DNA of 64,000 bases, from positions 17,051,557 through 17,115,556 of the forward strand of contig NC_092320.1 of assembly GCF_036785885.1 (NCBI RefSeq), in the 5' to 3' direction. The notes below the pieces were generated by a model, which saw only the letters and a list, made by a program, of their open reading frames with translations, was not told the DNA's origin and made no database searches. Source of the stretch: Coffea arabica (taxonomy: Eukaryota; Streptophyta; Magnoliopsida; Gentianales; Rubiaceae). Shown piece after piece: positions 15,001-25,861 of this stretch (within the stretch, counting starts at the first letter, position 1; each line of letters begins with the position of its first letter). Made by a program: the position numbers and the translations under genes.

Positions 15001-17212
15001 CTCTTTTGGCAGGGTCCTAAACATATTAATTCCAGAGTTGAGGCATTTCTCAAGATCTTTGAGAGTAAACTGCATGAGATCACCCCTGAAGAATTCAAGG
15101 TAAGTTTAACAAACTTGTAGGATTTGTTTTGTTACTGACAAAATTAAGGGGCATTAGTCATCCCACAAATTCCTTGTCTTGAGATTCAGTATCATTGATA
15201 CTTAAATTCCTCTCAACTTATTCCGTGTACCTGCTTGAAATTATAAGAGTAACTTAAAGCCCATTGATGGCAAATTTTGAGAGTAATCCACGTGCAGGTT
15301 TGGATAAAAAAAGGATGAGAAAGGATACTATAGTTAACAAAAGTTTCCTTCCATTGTTATTCTAATACCACCTAATAACCAAATAATTACTGTTTACACC
15401 TACATCCTAAGATTCTTAATTTTCATTTTTAGTGGTTTACTGGTCAGTGTACTTGCCACATTGGGTTAAAAAATTATTGGCAATGGGAGGTTGGCTTGGT
15501 GGCGTGGGAGAAAGCGACAAGGACAGGGATGGATGAAGAAAAGCTCCCCCAGCCTTATTGGGATCAAGATGGTTTCAGCCATCTCCCAGATAAAATGACA
15601 TATATTAGTCTTAAGTAGGATTGTTCTATGTGCAGACATAGCTGGATATTTATATAAATTTACACTGGCATGCTATATGTTATTTATGCATTTATATGCA
15701 CACACATACAGAAAGACATGTATATTTATGCATGTCTAATATAGACATATGAAGTTATTGAAAGATCCTTTCTGTCGCACATTATAGACATATTTAGTAA
15801 AGTATATATATCATATAGTTTTGTTTTTTAAAATTTCATGATTTTCTTGTGTATAATTTCCAAACTTTGTTGTTGTTTTTGGTATGTTTGTGTTTAATTT
15901 GTGAACATATGTTTTAGCTTTACTGATACTTTCATATTTTATGTCATGGTTGGATATTTGGGCTGAGTAGTAATTTACATAAAAATATATTTTTTCAATT
16001 AATGATTTTTGTAAAAACACACACTGAAAGTTAACGTCCAAGTAAGGCCCATTGGGGATGTGGGGGAGGGGGATAAATTGTTCAGATGAGGTAGGTGGTG
16101 GGGAATGGTACCCTTCTCTCCCAAATTATTGTTATTAGTCACAACTACCATTCGTCATTTATCATCCCCCTAATATCTGGTTGTTTTGAGGTTACTAAAA
16201 TTGTATATTTCATGGATTCTAATATAATTGCATCGGTTTTATGGTCAAGCCTTGGCTATATGAAGAATGTTCGAGGACATAACGACTGGGGTTAAGTTAG
16301 AATTACAATTTCTTCACTTGGCACTTTTGGGCTTTTAACATAGCTTCTGCAGTTCACACATTTTTGGGCAATGATATTTGTTAATATGTTATATTCATTT
16401 ATTATTTGGTTTAGACATTTTCAGCAATATGATGTCTTGCCTATTGATCTTTTTCTTTTGCCATTCTTTCACTGACAAAGTTGGCTTTGGACTAATATCT
16501 AATGTTTCTCCATGCTCATTTAGGTTAGGTCAGCAACAGAAGTATTTTTAGTTATTTACTGTATTATTGGTTTGAGATTCCGGAAGGCATTTCAAAGTCT
16601 AGTGGCTTAGATTTTTTTCCCCTTGATGATTTTATGAAAAAGAACCTTTGATTTGTTTATGCTGCAGAGCAATGTTAATGCACTTATTGAGTTGAAGCTT
16701 GAGAAATACAAGAATTTACGAGAAGAATCTCGATTTTATTGGCGAGAAATTTCTGATGGAACCCTCAAATTTGACAGGAGAGAACGTGAGGTACAAGTTT
16801 TTTCTTTATGAGTTGCTCAAACTTCTTACTTGACTTGTGGAAGTGCTGCTTTTTTTTTTTTTTTTTTTTTTAACTCAATGGGACATAGATTGCTCCAGTG
16901 TCTGCATATGTGTTTTTTATTCCAGAGACTCTGAAAAGTATTTGAAATCCTTGGTTATTGTTGAAACAGGTTGCAATATTGAAACATTTGACCAAAAACG
17001 ATCTCATAGATTTTTTCAATGAACACATTAGAGTTGGCGCCCCTCAAAAGAAGTCATTAAGTGTGCAAATTTATGGAAGTTCGCATTCTTCTGAGTACAA
17101 AGTTGAGTCGGTTGAACCTGGCATTCTTCAAATCGAGGATGTATTTAGTTTTAAGAGATCTCATCCTCTCTTTGGATCATTTAAAGGAGGCATTGGTCTT
17201 GTAAAGTTATAA
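1..17212 (+). CDS. PXM16: Insulin-degrading enzyme-like M16 zinc metallopeptidase, copy 1 (5' end outside window)
   Basis: Peptidase of the M16A (insulysin/pitrilysin) family that degrades short peptides in a closed chamber; the Arabidopsis relative PXM16 is peroxisomal. Exons seen: 1-40, 123-166, 1280-1331, 2874-2996, 3079-3191, 5459-5621, 6184-6276, 6495-6580, 7687-7773, 8477-8580, 10214-10316, 10431-10526, 10602-10791, 11026-11087, 11656-11760, 13011-13212, 13295-13503, 14661-14785, 14860-14911, 15013-15099, 16668-16790, 16970-17212. All have GT-AG borders and the phase runs through without a stop: 833 codons plus stop. The first in-window residues are ADATTREIKAVDS. The third zinc ligand Glu is split over the 40/123 junction. 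The HxxEH motif lies upstream of the window. The FHQLRSVEQLGYI block carries the Arg and Tyr that contact substrate in human IDE. The C-terminus is VKL, resembling a weak peroxisomal targeting signal. Exon lengths match copy 2 except one extra codon at 8477-8580 and three fewer in the last exon. Family assignment is very secure; single splice sites are inferred by eye. Confidence 0.95.
3631..3788. mobile_element. MITE, family A member 1, in an intron of peptidase copy 1
   Basis: A 158-bp element with terminal inverted repeats GGGTTTGTTTGGAT and ATCCAAACAAACCC. Its interior block (ACTGTAGCATTTTTTGTGAT, then GATGTATGTGAGATAAAAAG) recurs at 52666-52831 (reverse orientation) and 53902-54051. It is flanked by CAG on both sides if the outer G and C are counted as flank, too short to name the superfamily. 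It is non-coding and lies in the intron 3192-5458. Confidence 0.75.
4303..4529. mobile_element. Probable MITE in an intron of peptidase copy 1
   Basis: About 227 bp bounded by AGCCCTGTTCTC on the left and GAGAACAAGCTC on the right, imperfect inverted repeats of the kind seen in small hAT-type elements. The interior is AT-rich with short inverted segments (TATAATCTAAATATGAAAGC and relatives). No clear target duplication could be read, so the borders are approximate. Confidence 0.5.
4657..4718. repeat. Perfect 31-bp tandem duplication
   Basis: Two adjacent copies of a 31-bp unit beginning CAACACAGGATC and ending ACAAGACT, at 4657-4687 and 4688-4718. It lies in the intron 3192-5458 of peptidase copy 1, just left of a second tandem duplication. 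Confidence 0.9.
4815..5010. repeat. Perfect or near-perfect 98-bp tandem duplication
   Basis: Two adjacent 98-bp units, 4815-4912 and 4913-5010, both starting TTCGCTTCTTTTGCACAG and ending GTGGATCACCAAT. I see no mismatch, so the duplication is probably recent. It is intronic in peptidase copy 1. Confidence 0.92.
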
Positions 17213-18600
17213 TTTTGGTTGTTCAATTGTACAAGTTTATGTACAAGATATCATTGAGAAAAAAGGATTCGCCATCCAATTTATCAACAAAACGAGGGCG
17301 GGAGATCAGGCATAAACAGGGATGATGAAGTATTGATGTGTGTATGAGAATAAGGTTATGCACAGCTCTTGTTACTACTTTTTAATTTAGTTTAGTTCAT
17401 ATTGTTGCCCACATAATTGACCTTTTTTCCTCTGGAAGTTGTTTGAATAATTGACGACATTTTTCCCTAAAAATGTCGACACAAGGATGATCCATGACAT
17501 GTAGTATGAATGGATTGTTCCTCGTTAATCTGTCACGAATCCTATAACTCAATTAGTGATATTCTTCTGGGTTTAGCATCCAGAAGATGAAGATGAGAGC
17601 TATCCAGTAGATGAAGATGAACAAAGAAACGAAGCTTTGATAGCACTGAGAAGGAGAGAATTAAAGAGAGAGAGAGAGAGAGAGAATAAAGAGGGAAATT
17701 GAGAAATGGAAATTGTAATCTGTTGTTGCCTGCCGTATCCTTACATCAATTACAAGTATATGTACGTGTTTATATGCTCGCTCACTCAAATTCCCACCAA
17801 AACTACACTTCTAAAACTAGCAATATTAACAAGCAAAGCATCGATTATCCCAATATATTTGGGGTCATAACACAATCCCGGAGGAGACTCGGACATAAAC
17901 ACTGTGATGTTCTTATTAGCAATGATAACGATCCCAAAACAGAGATTTCACGCTTTTTGTTTGGTGTTTCCCAGTATACTTGTTAACTTGTTCTAGCTTA
18001 GACTCGATCTCAGTTCCTTCTGCGCCCAGTTTATCACACATAACTTATTGTGGAGCTAATTGTGCAAACATGTATTTGTGTTATAGTAATTAGTAGGTAG
18101 GCTTTTTTTTACCAGTTCTATCAACACTCATTTAATTCAAATTGCATGAGTATTGTATTGACTATAAGTTATAGAAGTAGGTAGGTTTTGAATTTTGTTG
18201 TTCTTATATGATTTGAACTATGTGATATACTAAAAGTACATAAAATTTGCTACATCTATTCTTTTTTTTTAAAAAAAAATTTATGCTAAATCTATTCTTG
18301 TTTATACTAAATATACATCTTAACCTTTTAAATTGCCTAGTTCTCAAAAGGATAGTGATATTGACCGTATGTATGTTTTGATACAGGTGTTTAATTGCTC
18401 TATTTATGTAGAAAAACCAAAGTAAACTCGTCTTATAGAGTACATCGTGCATGTAGTATTAAAGCTTCTCACTTAAGCAAACTGAAAACATAGAGTTAAT
18501 GCAAAGTTGAATTGTTTTAAACACGAGACTTTGCATTGCAACCTAGTAATATGGTAACAACTAAGCAAGTACTAACGTGGAACACGATGAAAAGTTTCTT
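17213..18600. other. 3' flank of peptidase copy 1
   Basis: About 1.4 kb of AT-rich DNA after the copy 1 stop codon. It contains the transcript's 3' UTR (end not determined) and an (AG)n microsatellite at about 17664-17685. Open frames here are short with no recognisable protein. No gene seen. Confidence 0.6.
17664..17685. repeat. (AG)n microsatellite
   Basis: About eleven uninterrupted AG dinucleotides downstream of peptidase copy 1. Confidence 0.95.
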
Positions 18601-18624
18601 AAAGGGGTTGGTTTGAAGAATCAC

Positions 18625-19105
18625 TTGTCAGGCACCGCCTAATTTAGGGTCGGCGGGCACCCACTCTCCAGGAGGTTAATGAGGCAGGGGAGGGGGGATG
18701 AGGCGGCGCGGGGGTCATTTTCTTTTTTGTGTTAGCACGATGGATTTTATATTACACCTACTTATATTATATATTAGAGAGAGACATGATCACTGCTGCC
18801 CTCCTGTATAGGCCTACTTCTGACACCGCCACCCTACACTGTCGTGTTGCAGTTGATCAGAAGTAAAATTCATCATTCCTCCCATAGGTCTCTCTACTAT
18901 AAATACCCTTCTGCTATTTGTGAATAAGGTATGCAAAAACTCAAATCCAATTGGTTTTACTTGTAACTTCTGACCTGCAACTGACTTCAACATTGGAGTG
19001 GGATCAGAGGATAAGACGCTGCACGTTCTTATATCTCAACAGGTGAGTTCGTGCGGTTGATTCGACTTGCCCGTCCGGAAATCACCTCGTTAGAGGTCAT
19101 TTTCT
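18625..19105 (+). repeat. Decayed LTR-like fragment with TATA box
   Basis: A segment richer in GC than its surroundings. It holds a clear TATA motif in CTATAAATACCC near 18898-18909, then CTGACTTCAACATTGGAGTG near 18981 and TCCGGAAATCACCTCGTTAG near 19075. This order (TATA, short transcript leader, a GCGTCGGAG-like block) resembles the 3' half of Tat/Ogre-type Ty3/gypsy LTRs with many C-to-T changes. No partner LTR, coding domain or target duplication was found, so it could be a solo LTR remnant or unrelated. A poly-C run (about 19107-19120) follows. Confidence 0.35.
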
Positions 19106-19120
19106 CCCCCCCCCCCCCCC

Positions 19121-21029
19121 AGTTAAAAAATGAGCTAGGGGCTGGAAAGTACACTTCTACCCCATCATTATTTAAATAAATAAATATATATATAATTAGT
19201 ATAACTAATGATGTTTGTATATATATTATATTTATTAGTTATAAGTATTAGATTATGTGTATGTAATATAATTAATATTATTAATTATACTAATAATTAT
19301 ATATTTATATTAATACAAATTATTGATTAATTATACTAATACATTTATACTAAATTACTGATTACACTTTTTACTAATTGTACATTTTTTTTGCCCCGTC
19401 AAGGAAGTGACGCGGGGTGCAGCAGGGGTAGGGGGAATGTTTGGGCAATGGGCGGGAGGCGACAGAAGGGTCTCCAGCCTCCACCCTTGCCCCATTGCCA
19501 TTCCTAACATAAATTGTTTAAACAACCATAGAAGCTATTATAGAGTATCCTCAATTTTGAGTTAGCTTATAAACATTCTACCATATTTATACATATTTTT
19601 TTTATATTAAAAAGATCCAAACATATTAGTTTGAATCACTTATAACTTTATTTCAAATCGTAGGATTGGGAATTAATATTGCCTTTTAAGCATGTAAAGG
19701 TTTAAGTATTTATAGATTTTCCGCATGAAATTTGTTGACATAATATTTTTTGAAATGTGGGAACAATTCAAATTCTAATTTTTGCTTCTCTTTGTGAGCT
19801 GTGAATTCTCCACACGTTTAATAAGATGTAGCAATTTACATAAGTAAATTTACAACTTGGTGCACCCATAAAATATAGTTTTATAAGGTATTAATATAAT
19901 CTATGAACTTTAAACATCAAAACAAAATTTCTTCAGTGACCATCATAGCACTTCTTTACGAATTAAACCTTCATTTTTGAATATTTGTAAGAACATTCTT
20001 GCCAATAAGGCCTATGCTCCATGAGGAATAGTAGTAAAAGTCGATCCCTGCAAACACATTGGTTAATCCTTAACTCTCTGATTTTCTCGTTTTAGTAGAC
20101 TAATAGTAGCATGTTGCTATTAGTCCGATTGTGTTCATCTTATAAATGTATATCCTTTTTGCTGTTATATATATATATATATATATATCAAAGATCATAT
20201 TTTTCTTCTCGATTTTTAATTATTGAAGACTAATAATTCTTAGGACCTTAGCTCGAGCATGGACAAACATGATCAAATGCGAAAAGTGTATTTTTATCCC
20301 ATCCACATTTGATTTTGAATTTCTCTTTGTTTGAATTCTTTCTCTTCGTGTTGGATTTTTCCTTTTCTTCTGGAATTTTGTTTTATTTCTTCCCTCGACA
20401 ATCTCGGCTACCATCACAACATTTCTCCTCCGATTCCTTGCTTAGGCTATAACAAATTTGAACCCGAAACTTGTAATATTAGCTCAATATTCTAGGAGCA
20501 TCACTGAACATAAATCATTTTCTTGAGATACCTTAAGGAAGAAGGAAATTATGTTAGTATGACACAAATTTTGCATAATTTAGGAAATCAAGGTGGAGTG
20601 GAGGCTACTCTTTTTGTAATCCTAAAATATTTTTTTTTCTATTTAAAAGTACAGCTTCTTAACCCCACAGTTTTTGGATCTAAATCCTCCGTGATTGTAA
20701 GTGCAATTGCAAAGAATGATTAATAGATTTGACAGTTGAAATCGGTCCAATCGAATTCGGATTGATTTTGGCTGTTAAATTAAAATTTATTTAAATTTTA
20801 AATTAACAATTGAGCTCAACTCGAGTTCGATTAGATTAATATTAACCATTAAAAAATCCTCTACTATTGTAGCCGCAAAGGATCCGGATCCACATCTTTT
20901 GTATTTTTGTTCCCTCCCTGCACAATACTTTACTTTGCTTACGATTCTCGCTACTTGCCTTTTATTTTTAATACAAATTGTGCTATTTTTCTCGCACTAG
21001 AATTAAAGCACTATAGGCTGGGGGGCAAC
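19121..21029. other. Low-complexity intergenic DNA
   Basis: Very AT-rich DNA (about 19150-19390, many TTAATTATACTAAT-like words) bordered by short GC-rich pieces at 19130 and 19390-19500, perhaps an eroded transposon. An (AT)n run lies at 20166-20188. A fragment near 20740-20840 shares words such as CAACTCGAGTTCG with the TIR element at 21030. No coding region seen. Confidence 0.5.
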
Positions 21030-21179
21030 TAGAGCTGCAAACGAATAGAGTTGCTCCGCGTTGAGTCAATCTCGACTTGAGCTCGATATTGGCTCGATAT
21101 TGATCGAACTTGAGTTGGCTCGAGTCGAAATCAAGCTCGAACTCGAGCTCAAGATATTAAGCTGGCTCACGAGTTTGAG

Positions 21180-21209
<30 letters not shown>
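21180..21209. repeat. (AT)n microsatellite
   Basis: About 15 AT dinucleotides inside the TIR element that hosts the retrotransposon. Confidence 0.95.
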
Positions 21210-21212
<3 letters not shown>

Positions 21213-21483
21213 TTAAATATATATTTTTTATTTTTTTTATTTTAAGTATATATATATTTTTTATTTTTTATTTTAATAGTAAAATTACATATATATTCTT
21301 AATATTTTATTATTTATTAAGAAAAAATATTATTTTATTTATTTTTTAAAAAATAAAATAATTATTTTTTAATTCTTTCGAGCTTTAAATTGTCGGCTCA
21401 TCGAGCTCGAGTTCAAGTTCGAGTTCACTAAAATTAAATCAAGACTCGACTCGACTAGATCAAAATTCAATTCGATTCGGCTT

Positions 21484-21488
21484 GTTTG
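21484..21488. repeat. 5-bp target site duplication, left copy (GTTTG)
   Basis: GTTTG immediately before the TGACAG LTR end; the identical pentamer follows the other LTR at 34468-34472. Confidence 0.92.
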
Positions 21489-23110
21489 TGACAGGTGTCA
21501 AACCTGTGCAATAATAATTACTAAAAAGTCCTAATTACCACCTCAATTAAATAATTATAGAACAAATCCAAATACTGGAGCAGGGACCCTAGGTGTGCAA
21601 TGGGTTACTTGATTCACCCTATTCCCGAAGAGTTTGCTTGATCCGATATACCGGATTTATCTATAAAAATACTAATTTTGCGTACAATGGTAAGTAGGGT
21701 CGATTCCACAGGGAGCAGGTAGGAAATTATTTCTTTCCAAATTAGTAGAACGAAATTGGGGGATTTTCAATGGGAGGCAAATAAAAATAAAATAAAATAA
21801 AACAAACAAAATTCAAAACTAACTCATAAAGCACAATTCACTAAAAATAGCAATTAATAAAAGTTCTACCCAAAGGATCAACTGCACAGGCACGGTCCAA
21901 ATAAATGCTCATCGATGCAAAGATATTTCATCCATTTATCACTAGGTTGGTTATAGCCATCAATAAGCTCTGACAACCAGCTCTTCCTTACTTTTTCGAC
22001 AGTCAAGGTACGACCATTGATTGCTTCTCTAACCAGATAACAACCCTAGGTACGACCGTAGGAATTTAATTATCCAATTGCATTAAAACTAGAAGAACCC
22101 AACCCTAACCAATAAACACGCTAAGAGGATTTATTTAAATTAGATCTTGTGTTTCCCCATCATAAAGCCAATTATAGTGGTTGCTACGGGGTGTTAACTA
22201 AATGAACAATTACGGGTTCTGTTTAATTAACGTGGCAGTAGGCTATTAAATTAAATCAAATACCCGGCCGTTGATATTCAATCAATAAAATACCCATGAA
22301 CAATTAATTCAGGAAACGCACGAATAGCAATAAATTGGAAGAAATAATGAAGATTCGATTAGATCTCACAGATGTTATGGACCGTGCCTTCTCGTTAACC
22401 TTTGGGTAGAGGAAGAAATTAGCCGCTCCTCATCGTGTCAATCCCGCGTGGTTTAATTGAGTTCATTCAATTAATTGCCGAAGAATTGGAAAAGTGAAAC
22501 AATGAAGGAATAGTTTCTTCGTATTCTGCGTCCAAAATGGAGCCCCGCGCACAAGGGGAATCTTCTTCCCTAACTGCGGCTAGAGAGGAAAGAAAAACCC
22601 AAAAGCGTCTGACAAAAGAAGAGACAAGACGAAAGCTAAGGTCCTCCTAATTTCGAATGTGATTGCTGCGGAAGAAAAAAAACAAAAGAGCCGCCGAACT
22701 GTCTGACAAATCTTCCCCTAAAAAAAAAAGTAGAAAAAGAGAAACTAAGGCTAAGAGTCGCGTCCCCTTGAATCTTGCTTTTTCCTTTCTTTATAGCCGC
22801 CGCAGGAGCTCTCAGACGTATGGCCCAATTCATTCCAACAAAAGCTAGCCTTTTGGAGTTTTTATCCCATGTTTCTCATGGTTCACGTGGACCGTAGTTC
22901 GGCTTTCGGTAAAGTCTACCTTCTAAGGCGTGGCCACGCCCTGAGACGAAAAGTTTTCTGGAAATTTACCCCGCGAGATCATTTTTCATGCCGACCACCT
23001 ACAATTCACACAAATATCGAATATGAGTGAAATTCCAATTCTTAGCACCGTGAATAGCCAAAATTAGGACAAAATAACGGTGTAAAATGTGCCAAATAAC
23101 AGCTCTATCA
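21489..23110 (-). repeat. 3' LTR of the Athila-like element
   Basis: 1,622 bp, bounded on the + strand by TGACAGGTG and CTCTATCA. Near-identical to 32847-34467 along its length (about 3% difference by eye). It contains one copy of the hairpin unit at 22925-22960. Confidence 0.95.
22925..22960 (+). repeat. Hairpin unit, copy 1 (in 3' LTR)
   Basis: AAGGCGTGGCCACGCCCTG contains the perfect palindrome GGCGTGGCCACGCC and is followed about 8 bases later by AGTTTTCTGG. Same layout as the other hairpin units in this element. Confidence 0.75.
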
Positions 23111-23125
23111 AATCCCCCCACACCT
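23111..23125 (-). promoter_or_regulatory. Polypurine tract next to the 3' LTR
   Basis: On the minus strand TAGGTGTGGGGGGATT abuts the 3' LTR, the place where plus-strand DNA synthesis is primed. It shares the core TAGGTGTGGGGGGA with a second tract near 24498-24514. Confidence 0.75.
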
Positions 23126-23610
23126 AAACAATGCTTGCCGTCAAGCATTTCGGAGCTCAGAAGTACAACCGAGAGAGCAAAGGTCATGCAATAAGCTATA
23201 CTAACACAAGCACCTCAGATCCCTGACAGTATCACCAAAGGTAGAACACACCGGACATGTTGTAATTCAAAAAATCTATATGAATACTAGGAACGCTCAA
23301 TCCAACATCACGGAATGCCATTACCATAGGCTTGCACATTTATCACATCTCCACCACTTAAAAGTGAACTAAACACATAAATCAAAGGGACTTTAATAGG
23401 GTTGTAATGGGGTTTCGGGTGAAAGGCGGGTTAAGAAGGTGTAGATAGGGGGTAAAGTGTCAAGAGAGTGTCCGAAACTCACCAATAACCACAGTGCTTT
23501 ACCGGAAGAGTTTCACAAACAAGGCAGTTTTCATTTGCTGTACCCATTGTACAAGTGCCCCCAATTTTTTCTCTTTCTCTCTTTTTTTTTTTTGAAGGAA
23601 TACTGCTCGC

Positions 23611-23652
23611 AAAGCATGGGCACGCCTTGTAGCCCATAGTCCTCTGGTCACG
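23611..23652 (+). repeat. Hairpin unit, copy 2
   Basis: AAAGCATGGGCACGCCTTG (imperfect inverted repeat) followed by a spacer and AGTCCTCTGGTCA. Confidence 0.75.
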
Positions 23653-23693
23653 AGGTCTTTTCAGGAATTTTTTTTTTAAGGAATAAGTCCTGT

Positions 23694-23735
23694 AAGGCGT
23701 GGGCACGCCCCTGTAAGCCAAAGTCCTCTGGTCAG
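23694..23735 (+). repeat. Hairpin unit, copy 3
   Basis: AAGGCGTGGGCACGCCCCTG followed by a spacer and AGTCCTCTGGTCA, 83 bp from copy 2 and in the same orientation. Confidence 0.78.
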
Positions 23736-24497
23736 TGGCCTTTTTCCAATTTCCCCTCCTTTATACAAGGATAGCATCATATAGCTCCTAATCTAACAGC
23801 ACTTGCAACCCCAATTTTGTTTGCTTTGCACAAATGATGGAATTCAGGCATCCCTTGGCAACAAAGGGGTAAACAAGAAAGTTTAAAGAGGTCTTGGGTT
23901 AACAAACATGGATAACAACCCGAAACGAAGGACAAAAGCTCAAATTGGTTCACTATTGGGAGATAAGATGAGGGCTTGATTTTTTTTTTTAGATAGTTAA
24001 AGAGGGTCAAATCCTAAATGCCCTTATCATTTCAAATGCATCCAATTCAACAAAAATGTGATCTCGACATGTATAAACTAGCAAGTTCTAGAATGCCAAT
24101 ACCATGTGTGATACCCACTCAATCAAACAAAAATAGAGCAAACAAAAATAATGTGCTCATATAAGGCTCAAAAGCTCCCAAAAGTTTCAAAAATGGGTCA
24201 ATTCCAACATATTCAACATTCAACGACATTGCCAAGGGAAGCAAGATGCACAACTAGCATATCCGACCACATACCCACTCTGATTATGTCATTCATCACA
24301 GCAACATGCCCCAACACTAACAAGCTTAGAAATAACCAAAAAAAATCGACTAACTACAATGTTTTTTTTCATTTTTTTCTTTTCGTCTTTTTTTTTCTTT
24401 CATGTTTTTTTTTCTCTTTTTTTTTATGCAAAGCAAAAAGAACTAATGAAAAAGAGAGAAAGAGAAAAAATTAGTGGGAGTCACACTAATGGAAGTC

Positions 24498-24514
24498 ACT
24501 CCCCCCACACCTAT
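24498..24514 (-). promoter_or_regulatory. Second, internal polypurine tract
   Basis: On the minus strand TAGGTGTGGGGGGAGTG matches the core of the LTR-adjacent tract over 14 bases, 1.39 kb upstream in element orientation and just past the env-position ORF. The preceding bases (TTGAGGGCAATGTAAG on the minus strand) also look conserved. It may prime plus-strand DNA a second time; not proven. Confidence 0.5.
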
Positions 24515-24607
24515 GACTTACATTGCCCTCAATGTAGAAGAGACCAATAAAGTATTAGGAGGAAAGAAGAGAAACTTTCCTGACCACCGGGGAGGGAAAA
24601 CGAGACA

Positions 24608-25861
24608 CTAAGGTGGAGGGGGGTAAGACGGGGTGAATCCAATGTGTGCGAAAAAGGCCGCTTGATTCTCTGCCTGAATGCGGGCGAAGACCTGGAGCGC
24701 CATAAGACGGCCATCTATCCTCGACAGTTGGGTGTTGAGCTCATCAACAGCATCTTGGAGGTCCGGGTAGCGGGGGTCTCCAGCAGGAGGGGGATGAGAG
24801 GAGGACGGACCTGCCTGATCCGGATGGGGTGGCGAGTCAGTGGCGGGTGCAGTGGTAGGCACCCGAGACCGCGGCCCGCCCTCACCAGGGGGCGTAAACT
24901 GATAGACATCGCCCACTTTGAAAATAACCCCCATCAGCTCCAAACTGCGCAAATCCAGTGGCTCAATCTCTCGAGCTAGGGCGAAGTTGTGCTCCTTGTC
25001 GAGGTCTAGCAAGCCCAATCGAATGGTCAAGTGGGTAATGAGTGAGCCCAAAATGATCGGTTTATTTTGCTTTTGAATGACTGATTGCATTTGAGTGACT
25101 ATCCAACATCCAAAATTAACCTTGACGTTGTTGCGCATGCACCAAAGGAAATAAAATTCTGTTTTGGTAAGAGTGCCGGAGGAATCCTTCCGCTCCGAGA
25201 AATTGTGAGCCAAGAACCTGTGGATGACCTTTAAGACCGGATCCTTCAGTTGAGAGGCCTTGGACTGACTCGGATTATAAACTTGCCGATCTGTGGACCA
25301 CTCCCTCCAGATGTCAATGTATTCAGTTCTGAACGGTCTGGTGTAGTCACAAGCAATATTGATATATGCTCCGGATGCAATGGTATCCTCACTGACAAAC
25401 CCCAAAGTCAGATTAAATTCATTGATGGAAAAACTATACTGTGTGCCTTTTAATCTAAACTGAATAATCTCCGGCTCATCCAAAGTGATGTATTCATTCC
25501 TGATAAACTCAAAAGAGCAGTAGAATTCACAGCAAAGCTCTTCAAATGTGGGGTAGTTAATGATTAGGTACTTTTCCCAGCCTATTGCAGAGAACAACTG
25601 CTCAACCTCCCTTGCAATTCGCAGATGGTCTAGGGTAGGGGCGTGGAAGCACTTACAAGGGGCAAAAGGTCGATGCACCAAGGTGTTAAACCGGTCCTGT
25701 TGGGCCTTTGTAAGATTAGTGATCGGTTCTCCCCACTCTCCAGGAGACATGGTGCTCTTATTCAGGCCCAAACGGGACCGAATGGGGGGTTGAACCGGGG
25801 CTCGTCTCTTACGAGGTTTGGAGCCAGACGGCCCAGCAGTGGTTGCCTTCTTAGGGGGCAT
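24608..25861 (-). CDS. Athila-type ORF in the env position (putative plant transposon protein)
   Basis: An intact 417-codon frame starting MPPKKATTAGPSG. Layout: basic Ala/Pro-rich N-terminus (about 1-45) with a PRKRR cluster that could act as a nuclear signal; a globular middle (about 50-320) with FEELCCEFYCSFEF and LTKTEFYFLWCMRNNVKVNFG; a Pro/Ser/Thr-rich linker (about 325-360); a short C-terminal helix with coiled-coil potential (LQDAVDELNTQLSRIDGRL). I see no signal peptide or membrane segment, so despite its position it does not look like an envelope glycoprotein. It resembles the extra ORF of Athila-group elements (database names ATHILA ORF-1 or putative plant transposon protein); its function is unknown. 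It is the only long undamaged frame in the element besides the gag capsid. It is preceded by a long leader with a CpG-rich tract. Confidence 0.85.
   Translation of the reverse strand: MPPKKATTAGPSGSKPRKRRAPVQPPIRSRLGLNKSTMSPGEWGEPITNLTKAQQDRFNTLVHRPFAPCKCFHAPTLDHLRIAREVEQLFSAIGWEKYLIINYPTFEELCCEFYCSFEFIRNEYITLDEPEIIQFRLKGTQYSFSINEFNLTLGFVSEDTIASGAYINIACDYTRPFRTEYIDIWREWSTDRQVYNPSQSKASQLKDPVLKVIHRFLAHNFSERKDSSGTLTKTEFYFLWCMRNNVKVNFGCWIVTQMQSVIQKQNKPIILGSLITHLTIRLGLLDLDKEHNFALAREIEPLDLRSLELMGVIFKVGDVYQFTPPGEGGPRSRVPTTAPATDSPPHPDQAGPSSSHPPPAGDPRYPDLQDAVDELNTQLSRIDGRLMALQVFARIQAENQAAFFAHIGFTPSYPPPP

Larger units (their letters stand above)
21030..21488. mobile_element. Non-autonomous TIR (probably hAT-type) element, left part, split by the retrotransposon
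   Basis: The left end is TAGAGCTGCAAACGAA. The matching inverted end (TTGTTTGCAACCCC) is only completed on the far side of the retrotransposon, where 34473-34479 adds the last seven bases after the duplicated GTTTG. The interior is full of GCTCGA/CTCGAG words around an AT-rich core with an (AT)n run at 21180-21209. Flanking octamers GGGGCAAC (21022-21029) and AGGACAAC (34480-34487) match at 6 of 8, compatible with a decayed 8-bp target duplication. Total length is about 466 bp; no coding capacity. Confidence 0.72.
23111..24607 (-). other. Non-coding spacer between env-position ORF and 3' LTR
   Basis: About 1.5 kb after the env-position ORF. It holds the LTR-adjacent purine tract, a second internal purine tract, two hairpin units (23611 and 23694), and poly-T/poly-A-rich stretches at 24340-24480. 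No conserved coding frame seen. Confidence 0.7.

Noticed and set aside
22636..22848. Lys/Ser-rich frames in the LTR on both strands
   Set aside because: Low-complexity LTR sequence; the same frames in the other LTR differ, as expected for non-coding DNA.
24608..25861. Reading the downstream ORF as a viral-type envelope protein
   Set aside because: No signal peptide, transmembrane segment or cleavage site is visible; only its position is env-like.
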